This document shows, one piece after another, positions 15,658 to 22,582 of a stretch of DNA of 28,487 nt. The position numbers were made by a program, and so were the translations under genes. Below the pieces are notes generated by a model. It was not told where the DNA came from and did not search any database. It saw nothing but the letters and a program-made list of their open reading frames with translations. Numbering within the stretch: position 1 is the first letter of the stretch; the number at the start of each line of letters is the position of its first letter. This DNA comes from a virus, in the IMG/VR virus record IMGVR_UViG_3300017782_000147, positions 1 to 28,487 of that record; one strand, 5' to 3'.

Positions 15658-16313
15658 TATAAAAGCCTGCTATGTGTATTACCGTAATGAGCTACTAGAG
15701 ATGTTTTTTCTACATCCTCAGGTTTGACAGTCTTACGATCTTCAGGTTTAGGAAAACCATCTGGGTCTTGAAACGCTACAGAGAATCTTCCATAGCCTTG
15801 ATGTACTTTAGTTGGAGCTACTCCTGTATGACTTACGTCACCTGGAAATATAGCAATACGTCCTGGCCTAGGAGCCGCGACTGCTATAACATCATCATCG
15901 TCATCCGCAAATGCAGTAAATCCACCCCAGTTTTTATTCCAACATCTATTAGGATATACCATAAATGTTTGTGAGTTAGGTGTACCAGGTGCATCTTTAT
16001 GAAACAAAGGTGTATCACCAAACTTAAAATTGTTAATTAGACAGCGACCGAAGTAAGGTACATCAATACCTTTATCACCAAGTCTTTCTCTCATAATATT
16101 TTGCATATCATCTAACATATGATGATAACCAACCCACTGATCCCACTTAAGTGATCTACATAGTGTAGCTGTTGATGCACCATAATCTAATTCATCGTAA
16201 CCAAGCCCCCACATAGTATAACTACCAAACCAGTTATCCATTATCCCTATTTCTCTCTCAGTGTACAACTCATCAACAACGGTTAACACATCATGTATTT
16301 TTTTAATCTTCAT
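15657..16313 (-). CDS. 2OG-Fe(II) oxygenase
   Basis: A 218-residue oxygenase with iron ligands His105 and Asp107 (LFHKDAPGTP) and His162 (GDVSHTGVAP), and 2OG-binding Arg176 in GYGRFSVAFQD. WNKNWGGFTAFADDDDDVIAVAAPRPGRIAIFP is the typical strand-rich core with the WGG turn seen in marine phage prolyl-hydroxylase-like proteins. The substrate is unknown. It overlaps the small gene upstream (ATG within AAAGATGAAG) and the 47-codon gene downstream. Confidence 0.87.
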   Translation of the reverse strand: MKIKKIHDVLTVVDELYTEREIGIMDNWFGSYTMWGLGYDELDYGASTATLCRSLKWDQWVGYHHMLDDMQNIMRERLGDKGIDVPYFGRCLINNFKFGDTPLFHKDAPGTPNSQTFMVYPNRCWNKNWGGFTAFADDDDDVIAVAAPRPGRIAIFPGDVSHTGVAPTKVHQGYGRFSVAFQDPDGFPKPEDRKTVKPEDVEKTSLVAHYGNTHSRLL

Positions 16314-16533
16314 CTTTTAGTCCTTGAAAGGTATACTTTTCTAGTCTCGTCACACGGGCTTCAAGCTCTCTGTAACCATCAAAACAATCAATAGGTATAG
16401 GTGGGTGTGCGTCTCGTTTAAGCGTGTTAATCTCTGATCTCATCTGAGAAATCAAACGCATATTTTTCTTCTCGAGGGATTTGCTTCGTGCGATCTCTTT
16501 GTACTTTGTGTCCGTAGGGAGTGTCATTATCAA
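16303..16533 (-). CDS. Small coiled-coil protein (76 aa)
   Basis: An acidic/basic helical protein: KSLEKKNMRLISQMRSEINTLKRD, a Pro/Cys turn (HPPIPIDCFDGY) and RELEARVTRLEKYTFQGLKDED, predicting two short coiled-coil segments. Its stop overlaps the oxygenase start (AAAGATGAAGATTAA). Its 5' part overlaps the next upstream small gene by 107 bp in another frame, so the real start may be the inner Met at 16461 or 16443. No family recognised. Confidence 0.55.
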   Translation of the reverse strand: MIMTLPTDTKYKEIARSKSLEKKNMRLISQMRSEINTLKRDAHPPIPIDCFDGYRELEARVTRLEKYTFQGLKDED

Positions 16534-16651
16534 ATAGTTCCTTAAAGTTTCGAGATCGTGCGTGCTGCTGCCTACGCCTGCTTTGACGTGCTGCTGCTGT
16601 TTTCGATCTCCATCGTGATTTAGGCATTTGTGGTCTTCTTTCCTGTCTCAT
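16427..16651 (-). CDS. Small very basic protein (74 aa)
   Basis: The N-terminal half is extremely Arg/Gln-rich (RWRSKTAAARQSRRRQQHARSR); the rest is charged (FKELFDNDTPYGHKVQRDRTK) with an acidic end FDFSDEIRD. It begins next to the sulfotransferase stop. The composition suggests RNA or DNA binding. It overlaps the 76-aa gene by 107 bp, unusually long for this genome, so one start may be wrong or one ORF spurious. Confidence 0.5.
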   Translation of the reverse strand: MRQERRPQMPKSRWRSKTAAARQSRRRQQHARSRNFKELFDNDTPYGHKVQRDRTKQIPREEKYAFDFSDEIRD

Positions 16652-17406
16652 TAGTATTTATAATTCCCTATATCAATAATAGGAGATTCAATCCTTGTTA
16701 TTTTATCTATAAGTTCAGGCGTATAATATTGCTCATAATCCTTTCCATACCCAGTTGAATTTATCTTTGGTATCATAGTTAGAGCCATATTAAAATTACG
16801 ATAAAAGAAGTCAATAATCTGATCATGATCTTCTATCTTCAAACAATGTAACGTACCATTACTTATAAGATTGTTAGACATACTAAGAAACGCTCTTGTT
16901 GATCCAACATTAAATGCAGTTCTACCTTCATCACTAGTTCCATAATATCTATATAAAGACTCAATCTCACCTTTATAAAGAGTAGGTGTATTAACTCGTT
17001 CTAATATGTCTACATAACTTTCAAATGAGTTAAAGTAATATTTAAGCTGATCTTCAACCATATCAAAATAGATAGTACTGTCTTCTATTTGACTATTTGG
17101 ATATCTTAACCTATAAGCTTCTATATCATCTTTGTATTTTATTTTCTCTTGAAACTTTTCTCGTTGATATAGATAATTACTTACATGACGCTCATAAGGA
17201 TTTCTTATTGTTGTAAATAAGAAGTCACCAAAATGATTAAAGGCAGGGCTTGCATAATGTTCAGCAGCAGTGGCATGAAAATTTTTACTGGCTTTACTAA
17301 CTTTACTGATAAGTTGATTATCGAAAATAGACTGCATTGTTTGACTGCCGCATTTTATACCTGCAACATACCAAGCTCTTTTATTTTCAGTCTTAATTGA
17401 ATACAT
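16651..17406 (-). CDS. Sulfotransferase-like protein
   Basis: This 251-residue protein resembles the PAPS-dependent carbohydrate sulfotransferases. The 5'-phosphosulfate loop is AGIKCGSQTMQSIF (about 15-28, usually PKxGTT/S) and the 3'-phosphate motif is FLFTTIRNPYERHVSNYLYQ, with Arg67 and Ser76 matching the RDPxxRxxS pattern. A later KGEIESLYRYYG...GSTRAFLSMSNNLI region would hold acceptor residues. It should transfer sulfate from PAPS to a sugar or protein hydroxyl. It belongs to the run of tailoring enzymes (carbamoyltransferase, GT2, SGNH). Confidence 0.72.
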   Translation of the reverse strand: MYSIKTENKRAWYVAGIKCGSQTMQSIFDNQLISKVSKASKNFHATAAEHYASPAFNHFGDFLFTTIRNPYERHVSNYLYQREKFQEKIKYKDDIEAYRLRYPNSQIEDSTIYFDMVEDQLKYYFNSFESYVDILERVNTPTLYKGEIESLYRYYGTSDEGRTAFNVGSTRAFLSMSNNLISNGTLHCLKIEDHDQIIDFFYRNFNMALTMIPKINSTGYGKDYEQYYTPELIDKITRIESPIIDIGNYKY

Positions 17407-17591
17407 TATTCGTCAGGAGTTAGTTTTACTAATACCTTCCCGTCTTCAGTTGGCTTACCATCAGTTAATAATAGATCATACAATTGATTAGCACCAAGCG
17501 TGATACCTTGTTCTCTACCTGTAAGGTAGCCATGCAAGAAAGCAATACCTACAAATATAATATATGCTATTTTAAGTATCGTGTCGTCCAT
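17406..17591 (-). CDS. Small one-TM protein (61 aa)
   Basis: An N-terminal TM helix (ILKIAYIIFVGIAFLHGYLTG, about 5-25) precedes a short soluble tail (REQGITLGANQLYDLLLTDGK). The stop overlaps the sulfotransferase start and the start overlaps the cupin-like gene by 20 bp. No recognised family. Confidence 0.6.
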   Translation of the reverse strand: MDDTILKIAYIIFVGIAFLHGYLTGREQGITLGANQLYDLLLTDGKPTEDGKVLVKLTPDE

Positions 17592-18057
17592 GCTCTAATC
17601 CTATAGAAAAACCAACTCGTGGTGTTAATACTTTAGGGTCATGATATACTGATCGTGGGATATATAATAAATCACCACCTTCAACAATATATACATTACC
17701 TTCAATTGTAAATTGAGTTTGTCCTTTACCACCTATAAAGAATACATCAGCTGTATCTCTATGACGGCCGAACGTTGCAGCTCCTGCGATAAGTGATACG
17801 TACATATGAATAGTTACATCACCTGTTCTTGGTGGATAGTCATTTAATAACTTTGCTGCAATTTCATCAATGTGAGGAAATACGCCTTCTATTTCTTCAT
17901 GAACGTATGAACCATCTCCAGTCCATATTGTATCTTCTGTTATGCAATCGATAATACGATTCCATCCAGCACATAATGACTCAGTATACTCTTTAATTAG
18001 TAATGGTGTTTTATCAGTATATGCTTTGGTGAGATCATCACTCACTTTGAGAACCAA
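17572..18057 (-). CDS. Cupin/JmjC-like Fe(II) protein
   Basis: A 161-residue protein with the beta-barrel pattern of JmjC/cupin dioxygenases: FGRHRDTADVFFIGGKGQTQF (His99-x-Asp101 iron ligands), GGDLLYIPRSVYHD (distal His139) and a C-terminal RVGFSIGLEHG strand. The pattern resembles cupin_4/JmjC-type hydroxylases that act on ribosomal or other proteins, but it is much shorter than cellular members. It overlaps both neighbours. It adds a sixth candidate Fe(II)-dependent hydroxylase to the window. Confidence 0.72.
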   Translation of the reverse strand: MVLKVSDDLTKAYTDKTPLLIKEYTESLCAGWNRIIDCITEDTIWTGDGSYVHEEIEGVFPHIDEIAAKLLNDYPPRTGDVTIHMYVSLIAGAATFGRHRDTADVFFIGGKGQTQFTIEGNVYIVEGGDLLYIPRSVYHDPKVLTPRVGFSIGLEHGRHDT

Positions 18058-18338
18058 TGCTTAATCATAGTAGGCTTCTTTTTACCTTGCATAATAATAA
18101 CATGATGATTATCTACTTCACTAGAACCATAATCACTATAACGATCTAATTGCACAAGAGCGAGATCAATAGTTTCAACTATCGTCTTATCTAGTATCTT
18201 ATTAATACTATTATTCTTTACAATGCAGCTAACGATCTCATAATGAGCAAGATCAGCTCTTTCTTCTGGTGAGTTAAAAAGCTCTTCACTATTAACACCC
18301 CATTTACTTTCGTTATAATTTACTTCTACATTAAACAT
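18042..18338 (-). CDS. Hypothetical protein (98 aa)
   Basis: An acidic N-terminal part (EVNYNESKWGVNSEELFNSPEERADLAHYEIVSCIV) is followed by DKTIVETIDLALVQLDRYSDYG and a basic end GKKKPTMIKHWFSK. It is probably a soluble mixed-fold protein with no membrane segment or motif that I recognise. It overlaps the oxygenase upstream (8 bp) and the cupin-like gene downstream (16 bp), so it is co-translated with two Fe(II) oxygenase-fold proteins. Confidence 0.6.
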   Translation of the reverse strand: MFNVEVNYNESKWGVNSEELFNSPEERADLAHYEIVSCIVKNNSINKILDKTIVETIDLALVQLDRYSDYGSSEVDNHHVIIMQGKKKPTMIKHWFSK

Positions 18339-19017
18339 TATCTTCTCCTATTAATTTTGAATATCGTATTTTATCCTCTTCGCTAAGAATAGGCAAGTCA
18401 TTTTTTTCTATCATCTGATCAAGGTGACCAGGCCATATATGATTAGAGTCAGTTCTGAAATAATTATAAAATGAGCCAAGCTCTGAGTCAAGATCAACAA
18501 AATGAAAGTAGTGTTGAATATGTAATGAGTTTAAAGAGTCTTTTCTACGATGATGCTCAGCACGACATCCATAATAAAAGAGAACATCACCAACATGCAG
18601 GTTAACAGGATGCTCATTACCAGCTGGATCTTTAACATAGATTGCCCAAGGCGCACTATCATAAGCAATTGGAAGTGTTACTGATACCTCACAGGGAACT
18701 CGATCACGATGTTTAAACATACCAGTTGTTTCTTTGGTATAAATTCTACCCATACTATAAGTTGGTATAGTTCTCATACCCATACTCTCTTGTAGCCAGT
18801 TAACAAGTAATGACTGAACCTTTTTAAAAGCAGGGCTGTTATGTTTTTCAGTATCAGCAAATTCAATAGCTGTACCATACATAGGAGGAGACTCACCTTC
18901 AATAATATCACCAGCATTATAAGCAGTCATATAAACATCATACATCTCTTCAATTAGAGTCTTAGGTATGAGGTCACAGGCTATGACAAAATTATTTTGT
19001 TGGAACTCTTCGTACAT
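18331..19017 (-). CDS. 2OG-Fe(II) oxygenase-like protein
   Basis: This 228-residue protein has His103-x-Asp105 (GMFKHRDRVPCEVSVTLPI), GDVLFYYGCRAEHHRRK with distal His155 or His156, and LHIQHYFHFVD as the last core strand. The iron site appears intact. The usual RxSxxxY 2OG anchor is not obvious, so the co-substrate is less sure. It overlaps the 98-aa gene and starts on the last base of the 109-aa gene. Substrate unknown. Confidence 0.75.
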   Translation of the reverse strand: MYEEFQQNNFVIACDLIPKTLIEEMYDVYMTAYNAGDIIEGESPPMYGTAIEFADTEKHNSPAFKKVQSLLVNWLQESMGMRTIPTYSMGRIYTKETTGMFKHRDRVPCEVSVTLPIAYDSAPWAIYVKDPAGNEHPVNLHVGDVLFYYGCRAEHHRRKDSLNSLHIQHYFHFVDLDSELGSFYNYFRTDSNHIWPGHLDQMIEKNDLPILSEEDKIRYSKLIGEDNV

Positions 19018-19346
19018 TATTTACCTATATATTTTAAATCTGATTTAGGTACAACTTGATAAGCACCTTTATTATAAGCAGGAGCGATAGCATAATTTTT
19101 ACTCTCTTCTATCTTCCAACTATTATCTATCTTAGTACCATTATTACCAACACTATTAAAGGTACCATCTTTAATCATCTCTTCCATAAGAGACTTATAT
19201 TGCTTTTCCTGCTTAGCTACTACCTGCTTGTATTGAGGAGTAGATTTAAAGTCAAGTTTCTTCTTCTTAACTTTCATTGAATTAGTTTTACGTTTCTTAC
19301 CATTCATAGAATAGCGAATTGATCCAGAGTAATTTAACATTCCCAT
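19017..19346 (-). CDS. Hypothetical basic protein (109 aa)
   Basis: Lys-rich N-terminal half (MNGKKRKTNSMKVKKKKLDF, then TPQYKQVVAKQEKQYKSLMEEMIKDG) and a C-terminal Tyr/Asn-rich end (NYAIAPAYNKGAYQVVPKSDLKYIGK). The C-terminal AYNKGAYQVV pattern looks like a conserved tail, but I cannot assign a family. The start overlaps the upstream stop as TAATG. Confidence 0.6.
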   Translation of the reverse strand: MGMLNYSGSIRYSMNGKKRKTNSMKVKKKKLDFKSTPQYKQVVAKQEKQYKSLMEEMIKDGTFNSVGNNGTKIDNSWKIEESKNYAIAPAYNKGAYQVVPKSDLKYIGK

Positions 19347-19618
19347 TAGCTTGCCCTCACGTAATTATCTATTAGATCCTGACCAGTAGCTGCTTTACCA
19401 AATATAAAAGTACCACCACCATTTAATAACTCACGTCTTACTGTACCATTATTATACTCTATATCGATAACATTCTTACCTTCAGCTGTATCTTGAGGTC
19501 GAGTATCATACCACATAGATGAAACAGAATGCGCATGTACAGATTTAACCTTACCAGCCCATTCTTCAGCTTCTAACTTAAGTCTTTGCCTCTCCACTAC
19601 ATCATCATATTGACTCAT
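19346..19618 (-). CDS. Hypothetical protein (90 aa)
   Basis: A soluble protein with a charged N-terminal helix (DDVVERQRLKLEAEEWAGKV), then beta-rich NVIDIEYNNGTVRRELLNGGGTFIFGK and a short end. It is the first gene after a strong promoter and has a good ribosome-binding site (GGAG 8 bases before the ATG). Function unknown. Confidence 0.6.
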   Translation of the reverse strand: MSQYDDVVERQRLKLEAEEWAGKVKSVHAHSVSSMWYDTRPQDTAEGKNVIDIEYNNGTVRRELLNGGGTFIFGKAATGQDLIDNYVRAS

Positions 19619-19639
19619 ATTTTTCTCCAGATTATCTAT

Positions 19640-19668
19640 ATTATATACTATAACGCATTATAAATCAA
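19640..19668 (-). promoter_or_regulatory. sigma70-type promoter overlapping the GT gene end
   Basis: On the minus strand TTGATT, 17 bp and TATAAT: a near-consensus host promoter. The -35 region is inside the last codons of the glycosyltransferase (VDLstop). It would start the transcript that runs through the oxygenase/sulfotransferase/SGNH block from 19618 down. Confidence 0.7.
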
Positions 19669-20440
19669 CTACGTCAGGAAAGGGTTTAATATATTTTAAT
19701 CTTTTATCTTCTGACTTCCATTTAAAGAGCTCGGCAATCATTTCACCGCTCTCAATATAATGATTATAAAGATCATAAAACTCTTGATAAACACTCTGAT
19801 TAAGTATTCTAGACATATCAGGTACTGCTTGATTGCAGAGCTTCTTTAGTTTGCCGAAAGGCATCATAGCTTCTTGATTGTTAGCAACAAGAGTAGCATC
19901 CATACCATAGGTATATGCAAATACCATATCATAACCATATGTCTCTTGCCATGACTCTCTACTTACTATAAACGAATTAATTGCAAAGTTGCCAGCATTG
20001 CCTGTAATCTCTTTTGTGAAGTCAAAATAATCAGTTCTAGCACCATAAGGAAATTGATGTACTAACTTGCATCCCCTGTAGTTATGAAAGTATTTCACAA
20101 ACCCTGATATACTTGTAGTGGATGCCCCGAAGAAGTGGAGAGACCCAGGCTCTGAAAGGTCTATAACTATGTCTAGGTCGAGTAATGCGTTCCATGTATT
20201 AGATGTTCGACGCATTAATATGTTTCTTGCTACTTCATTGCCCCAACCTAGATCTTCTTCTATTCTATATCCTATCCAATTGTCAGGAAGCATGTCTTTT
20301 GTGAGAGGATGTATTTGAGAGCCATCATCAATAACAGAGAAGTCGAACTCATTACTATACGGCTCATAATATTGTATTACTTCTTGTAGTAATTCAGGAT
20401 TATTATAATAAGTATAGTTAATTCTTATCTTTTCATTCAT
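19658..20440 (-). CDS. GT2-like (GT-A fold) glycosyltransferase
   Basis: This 260-residue protein begins with RINYTYYNNPELLQEVIQYY and FSVIDDGSQIHPL, the nucleotide-binding start of GT2 enzymes. DLGWGNEVARNILMRRT and NALLDLDIVIDL follow with a DxD-type metal site (Asp88-Leu-Asp90). The later half (GNAGNFAINSFIVSRESWQETYGYD) matches the acceptor/catalytic region of GT2-like proteins. It should transfer a sugar from a nucleotide sugar. It is upstream of the sulfotransferase and carbamoyltransferase, and together they could build one decorated glycan. Its start overlaps the 28-codon gene by 4 bp. Confidence 0.75.
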   Translation of the reverse strand: MNEKIRINYTYYNNPELLQEVIQYYEPYSNEFDFSVIDDGSQIHPLTKDMLPDNWIGYRIEEDLGWGNEVARNILMRRTSNTWNALLDLDIVIDLSEPGSLHFFGASTTSISGFVKYFHNYRGCKLVHQFPYGARTDYFDFTKEITGNAGNFAINSFIVSRESWQETYGYDMVFAYTYGMDATLVANNQEAMMPFGKLKKLCNQAVPDMSRILNQSVYQEFYDLYNHYIESGEMIAELFKWKSEDKRLKYIKPFPDVVDL

Positions 20441-20523
20441 TTATGCTTAATAAACTCCGTTACTACATGTGTTCCATAAGTCGCCCACGCAATAAACATC
20501 ATCCATAATATTAAATCAATCAT
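20437..20523 (-). CDS. Micro membrane protein (28 aa)
   Basis: A complete ORF begins MIDLILWMMFIAWATYGTHV and ends EFIKHKstop. It is one TM helix with a short basic tail. Its stop overlaps the glycosyltransferase ATG (ATGA). This matches the tiny TM ORFs elsewhere in the window. Confidence 0.55.
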   Translation of the reverse strand: MIDLILWMMFIAWATYGTHVVTEFIKHK

Positions 20524-20533
20524 TTTATTCGTC

Positions 20534-21079
20534 CTAATCCCGTAGTTCTTGACTATCCTGTGCTCTATCCCAAGCAATAGAACTTACAAAAAATATTTGT
20601 AGTGTTCTTCTTGCTTGATCCTTCTGATAAACTGGTGAAGTACAATGCTGCAACGGTGTTCTATAAAAGACTCCGTGTCCAAACTCCGGAACAGTAGCAG
20701 AAATATCATTATCATCGAAGGCCATAGCCCATCCACCCCAGCTTTTATCCCAACCTTTGTTTAAAAATATAGTTAACCCACCAAAATACTCTCCATCATC
20801 ATGAGGAGGTATGTATCCACCATTAATCATCTCATGTAATCCTATTTTCATTGCATAATCGTCAGGAACATTAAGTATTTTCTTAAGAGGAAGGAATTTT
20901 TCATCATCATGCCCATGTGCGTACTCATATTGACGTAGATGACCGTTCTGATCTTTAGGGAATGTAAAGTCTGCTTTGTAGTCTGTAAAGTAATCGTTAT
21001 GATCGAAGTCATCCGGTACACAATTCTTTAGTATAGTAATCTTACCATCGAGTTTTGTATCAATAATTTCTGGTTTCAT
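20534..21079 (-). CDS. 2OG-Fe(II) oxygenase
   Basis: From Met at 21079 the protein has 181 residues. Iron ligands are His93 and Asp95 (YIPPHDDGEYFGG) and His145 (PLQHCTSPV), with Arg157/158 as 2OG anchor (ARRTLQIFF). GWDKSWGGWAMAFDD is the same WGG core found in the 15657-16313 oxygenase, so these two are likely paralogues. The longer frame to 21109 would run into tRNA-Arg, and GAGGT lies before the 21079 ATG, so the shorter start is used. Confidence 0.87.
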   Translation of the reverse strand: MKPEIIDTKLDGKITILKNCVPDDFDHNDYFTDYKADFTFPKDQNGHLRQYEYAHGHDDEKFLPLKKILNVPDDYAMKIGLHEMINGGYIPPHDDGEYFGGLTIFLNKGWDKSWGGWAMAFDDNDISATVPEFGHGVFYRTPLQHCTSPVYQKDQARRTLQIFFVSSIAWDRAQDSQELRD

Positions 21080-21097
21080 GTATAACCTCATATAGTT

Positions 21098-21173
21098 TGG
21101 CGCGCCCACCAGGATTCGAACCTGGAACCTACAGCTTAGAAGGCTGTTGCTCTATCCGTTGAGCTATGGGCGC
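21098..21173 (-). tRNA. tRNA-Arg (UCU)
   Basis: A 76-nt minus-strand cloverleaf with acceptor GCGCCCA/TGGGCGC and encoded CCA, D arm TAGCTC...GAGC, anticodon stem ACAGC/GCTGT with anticodon TCT, and T arm CCAGG-TTCGAAT-CCTGG. It reads AGA/AGG, the favoured Arg codons in this AT-rich genome (and the only Arg codons in the C-free gene at 27998). Confidence 0.95.
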
Positions 21174-21181
21174 ATTTCAAA

Positions 21182-21505
21182 CTAACGTTTTTCTTTTTTA
21201 GTTCTTACTACACCCTTATAATAGACTGGAATAGCCCACCAAGGCAACTTCTTTCTGTCTTCTCTTGTCATGTCATAGTGATATTCTATACCATCTTTGA
21301 CCCATGCAACGTGATAACCCCACCAAGCATTACTTTTATACCATTTAGCCTTGCCACCACATGCGATAAGCTTCTCTAATACATAAAAGTAACAATTGTT
21401 ACGGGTATTATCTATTAGCCTGTAAGGCCATGTCCAAAAGAGAACGACCATAAAGGCAAACGTATTTAATCTAAGAATAAACTTAGAGCTCTTCGCGTTT
21501 ATCAT
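21182..21505 (-). CDS. Small membrane-anchored protein with conserved Cys/Trp (107 aa)
   Basis: An N-terminal TM helix (LRLNTFAFMVVLFWTWPYRLI, about 11-31) is followed by a Trp-rich domain: NNCYFYVLEKLIACGG, KWYKSNAWWGYHVAWVKDG, EYHYDMTREDRKKLPWWAIPVYYKG, and a basic end. The Cys near residue 38, His in GYHVAW and downstream Tyr/Asp would be compatible with a small NlpC/transglutaminase-like fold, but this is only a resemblance. Overlaps the upstream gene by 23 bp. Confidence 0.6.
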   Translation of the reverse strand: MINAKSSKFILRLNTFAFMVVLFWTWPYRLIDNTRNNCYFYVLEKLIACGGKAKWYKSNAWWGYHVAWVKDGIEYHYDMTREDRKKLPWWAIPVYYKGVVRTKKEKR

Positions 21506-21644
21506 ATACTTCTTCCATTATACCAAGCACTTCGGCAATAGCATAGCCTGCCGCCAATACAAATACACTTAATGAGGCCATGGCCCAGAAAGAGGAGATG
21601 ATTCTGATGAGTGATTTAACGAGTGAGATGTTGAAATGATTCAT
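21483..21644 (-). CDS. Small one-TM protein (53 aa)
   Basis: From the inner Met at 21644: an amphipathic start (NHFNISLVKSLIRIISSFWAM), a TM stretch (SLSVFVLAAGYAIAEVLGI) and an acidic end EEVYDKREEL. The frame opens at 21695, but the first residues there come from the inverted-repeat region. Neither start has a good ribosome-binding site. Function unknown. Confidence 0.5.
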   Translation of the reverse strand: MNHFNISLVKSLIRIISSFWAMASLSVFVLAAGYAIAEVLGIMEEVYDKREEL

Positions 21645-21693
21645 AATATATCCAAATTGTGTTAATAATAATCCTAATACTGGCCGGGGTCCC

Positions 21694-21743
21694 AATTAAC
21701 ATTAATATGTATCTAAAGTAAGCACTCTAGAATAATGTTAATT
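21694..21743. repeat. 10-bp inverted repeat, 30-bp spacer
   Basis: AATTAACATT (21694-21703) and AATGTTAATT (21734-21743) are exact inverted copies in the gap between two small membrane genes, flanked by CCC and GATCCC. It could be an mRNA hairpin or a binding site; no T tract follows in either direction. Confidence 0.5.
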
Positions 21744-21758
21744 GATCCCAACACTCAG

Positions 21759-21911
21759 TTAATATAATAAAAGTAAAAGTACCATTCCAAAGATTAGTCC
21801 TTTAATAAACGATAACCATATCATATGATAATCATCTAATCGCAATGCCTTCTGAAACGCAAATGTACGTTCCTCATGCCATGCTAAGAACTTTCTTATA
21901 AGTCGGTCCAT
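21759..21911 (-). CDS. Small one-TM protein (50 aa)
   Basis: An ORF with the strong ribosome-binding site TAGGAGGT six bases before the ATG. A basic/amphipathic N-terminus (DRLIRKFLAWHEERTFAFQK, then LRLDDYHMIWLSF) leads into a C-terminal TM segment (FIKGLIFGMVLLLLLYstop). It is a likely tail-anchored inner-membrane protein of unknown function, separated from the HTH gene by a terminator. Confidence 0.65.
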   Translation of the reverse strand: MDRLIRKFLAWHEERTFAFQKALRLDDYHMIWLSFIKGLIFGMVLLLLLY

Positions 21912-21947
21912 TTAACCTCCTATTTAAAAGCTTATAACTATTTAGGC

Positions 21948-21971
21948 AAAAAAAAGGCAGCCGAAGCTGCC
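21948..21971 (-). terminator. Intrinsic terminator of HTH gene
   Basis: Minus strand GGCAGC-TTCG-GCTGCC followed by eight T: a 6-bp GC-rich stem with a UUCG tetraloop. Confidence 0.9.
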
Positions 21972-21993
21972 TCTCAAATGAGATACTACTTAA

Positions 21994-22260
21994 TTAAGCA
22001 GCAACTCCAGAAGCCAAGGCTCTGTAACCGGCAGCTACAACTGCTCTCGTTGGTGTACCAGCTCTATAGAAAGTTTTAGTTCTTCCATTAGAGTCAGTTT
22101 TCTTATTAGCGTAAACCGCTACACCTGAGTTCAATCTAATTTCGCTAATGCGAGCTTTGATTGAAGCTGGCGTTGAGTTGAAATAGTTAGCCATTTGAGC
22201 GGCTGTTCTTTCATTCCCTTCAACTACGATTGAGTTGAATACTTTATCAAATAATGACAT
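21994..22260 (-). CDS. Small HTH-like DNA-binding protein (88 aa)
   Basis: The sequence SIVVEGNERTAAQMANYFNSTPASIKARISEIRLNSGVAVYANKK fits a winged-helix or HTH unit: helix (AAQMANYF), turn (NSTPA), recognition helix (SIKARISEIRLN), then a wing (GVAVYANKK...TFYRAG). The C-terminus is an Ala-rich tail. It is a single-gene transcription unit with its own leader, ribosome-binding site (GGAGAAG) and terminator. It probably acts as a transcriptional regulator, and a palindrome over its -10 region suggests autoregulation. Confidence 0.65.
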   Translation of the reverse strand: MSLFDKVFNSIVVEGNERTAAQMANYFNSTPASIKARISEIRLNSGVAVYANKKTDSNGRTKTFYRAGTPTRAVVAAGYRALASGVAA

Positions 22261-22286
22261 ATGTCTTCTCCATAATGATTAATAAA

Positions 22287-22308
22287 ATTATACATCTTTC
22301 AATGTATA
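22287..22308 (-). promoter_or_regulatory. -10 box overlapped by palindrome (HTH gene)
   Basis: Minus-strand TATAAT at 22287-22292 is overlapped by the perfect 7-bp inverted repeat TATACAT-N6-ATGTATA (22289-22308). There is no good -35 at 17 bp. The site lies 27 bp upstream of the HTH gene start, so a repressor or activator bound here could control it. Confidence 0.45.
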
Positions 22309-22313
22309 CCTAA

Positions 22314-22514
22314 TTATAAGGGCTTTTCGGCCTCAGTGCAACTATTATTTACCTTCTTTAAGAACAATGTATCATCATCCTTATAAGTCAGCTCAAACAT
22401 ATCACCTGGTTTAAAGCCTTGATGATCATCTCGTAAGAACAATCTCTCAAGACCCGTCTCAGGCCAATGAAACCCTTCCTCTGTTATATCAACATGATAG
22501 TCTATATAACGCAT
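22314..22514 (-). CDS. Hypothetical protein (66 aa)
   Basis: A small acidic soluble protein, opening RYIDYHVDITEEGFHWPETG and with LFLRDDHQGFKPGDMFELTYKDDDTLFLKKV, predicting a beta-barrel-like fold; the PGDMFEL turn resembles small SH3/AbrB-type barrels. A strong ribosome-binding site (AAGGAG) and promoter precede it. Unknown function. Confidence 0.65.
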   Translation of the reverse strand: MRYIDYHVDITEEGFHWPETGLERLFLRDDHQGFKPGDMFELTYKDDDTLFLKKVNNSCTEAEKPL

Positions 22515-22544
22515 TACACAATCTCCTTTTCAGCGTGTCTATAT

Positions 22545-22573
22545 ATTATAGCACGTAGTGCTTTGCGATGCAA
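22545..22573 (-). promoter_or_regulatory. sigma70-type promoter for 66-aa gene
   Basis: TTGCAT, 17 bp, TATAAT on the minus strand. The spacer holds the inverted repeat GCAC-TAC-GTGC, a possible operator. Confidence 0.8.
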
Positions 22574-22582
22574 GAAAAATTT

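Noticed and set aside
16655-16662. Perfect TATAAATA late-promoter match (minus strand)
   Set aside because: The start of transcription would fall at or inside the ATG at 16651, leaving no leader; probably a chance match in AT-rich coding sequence.
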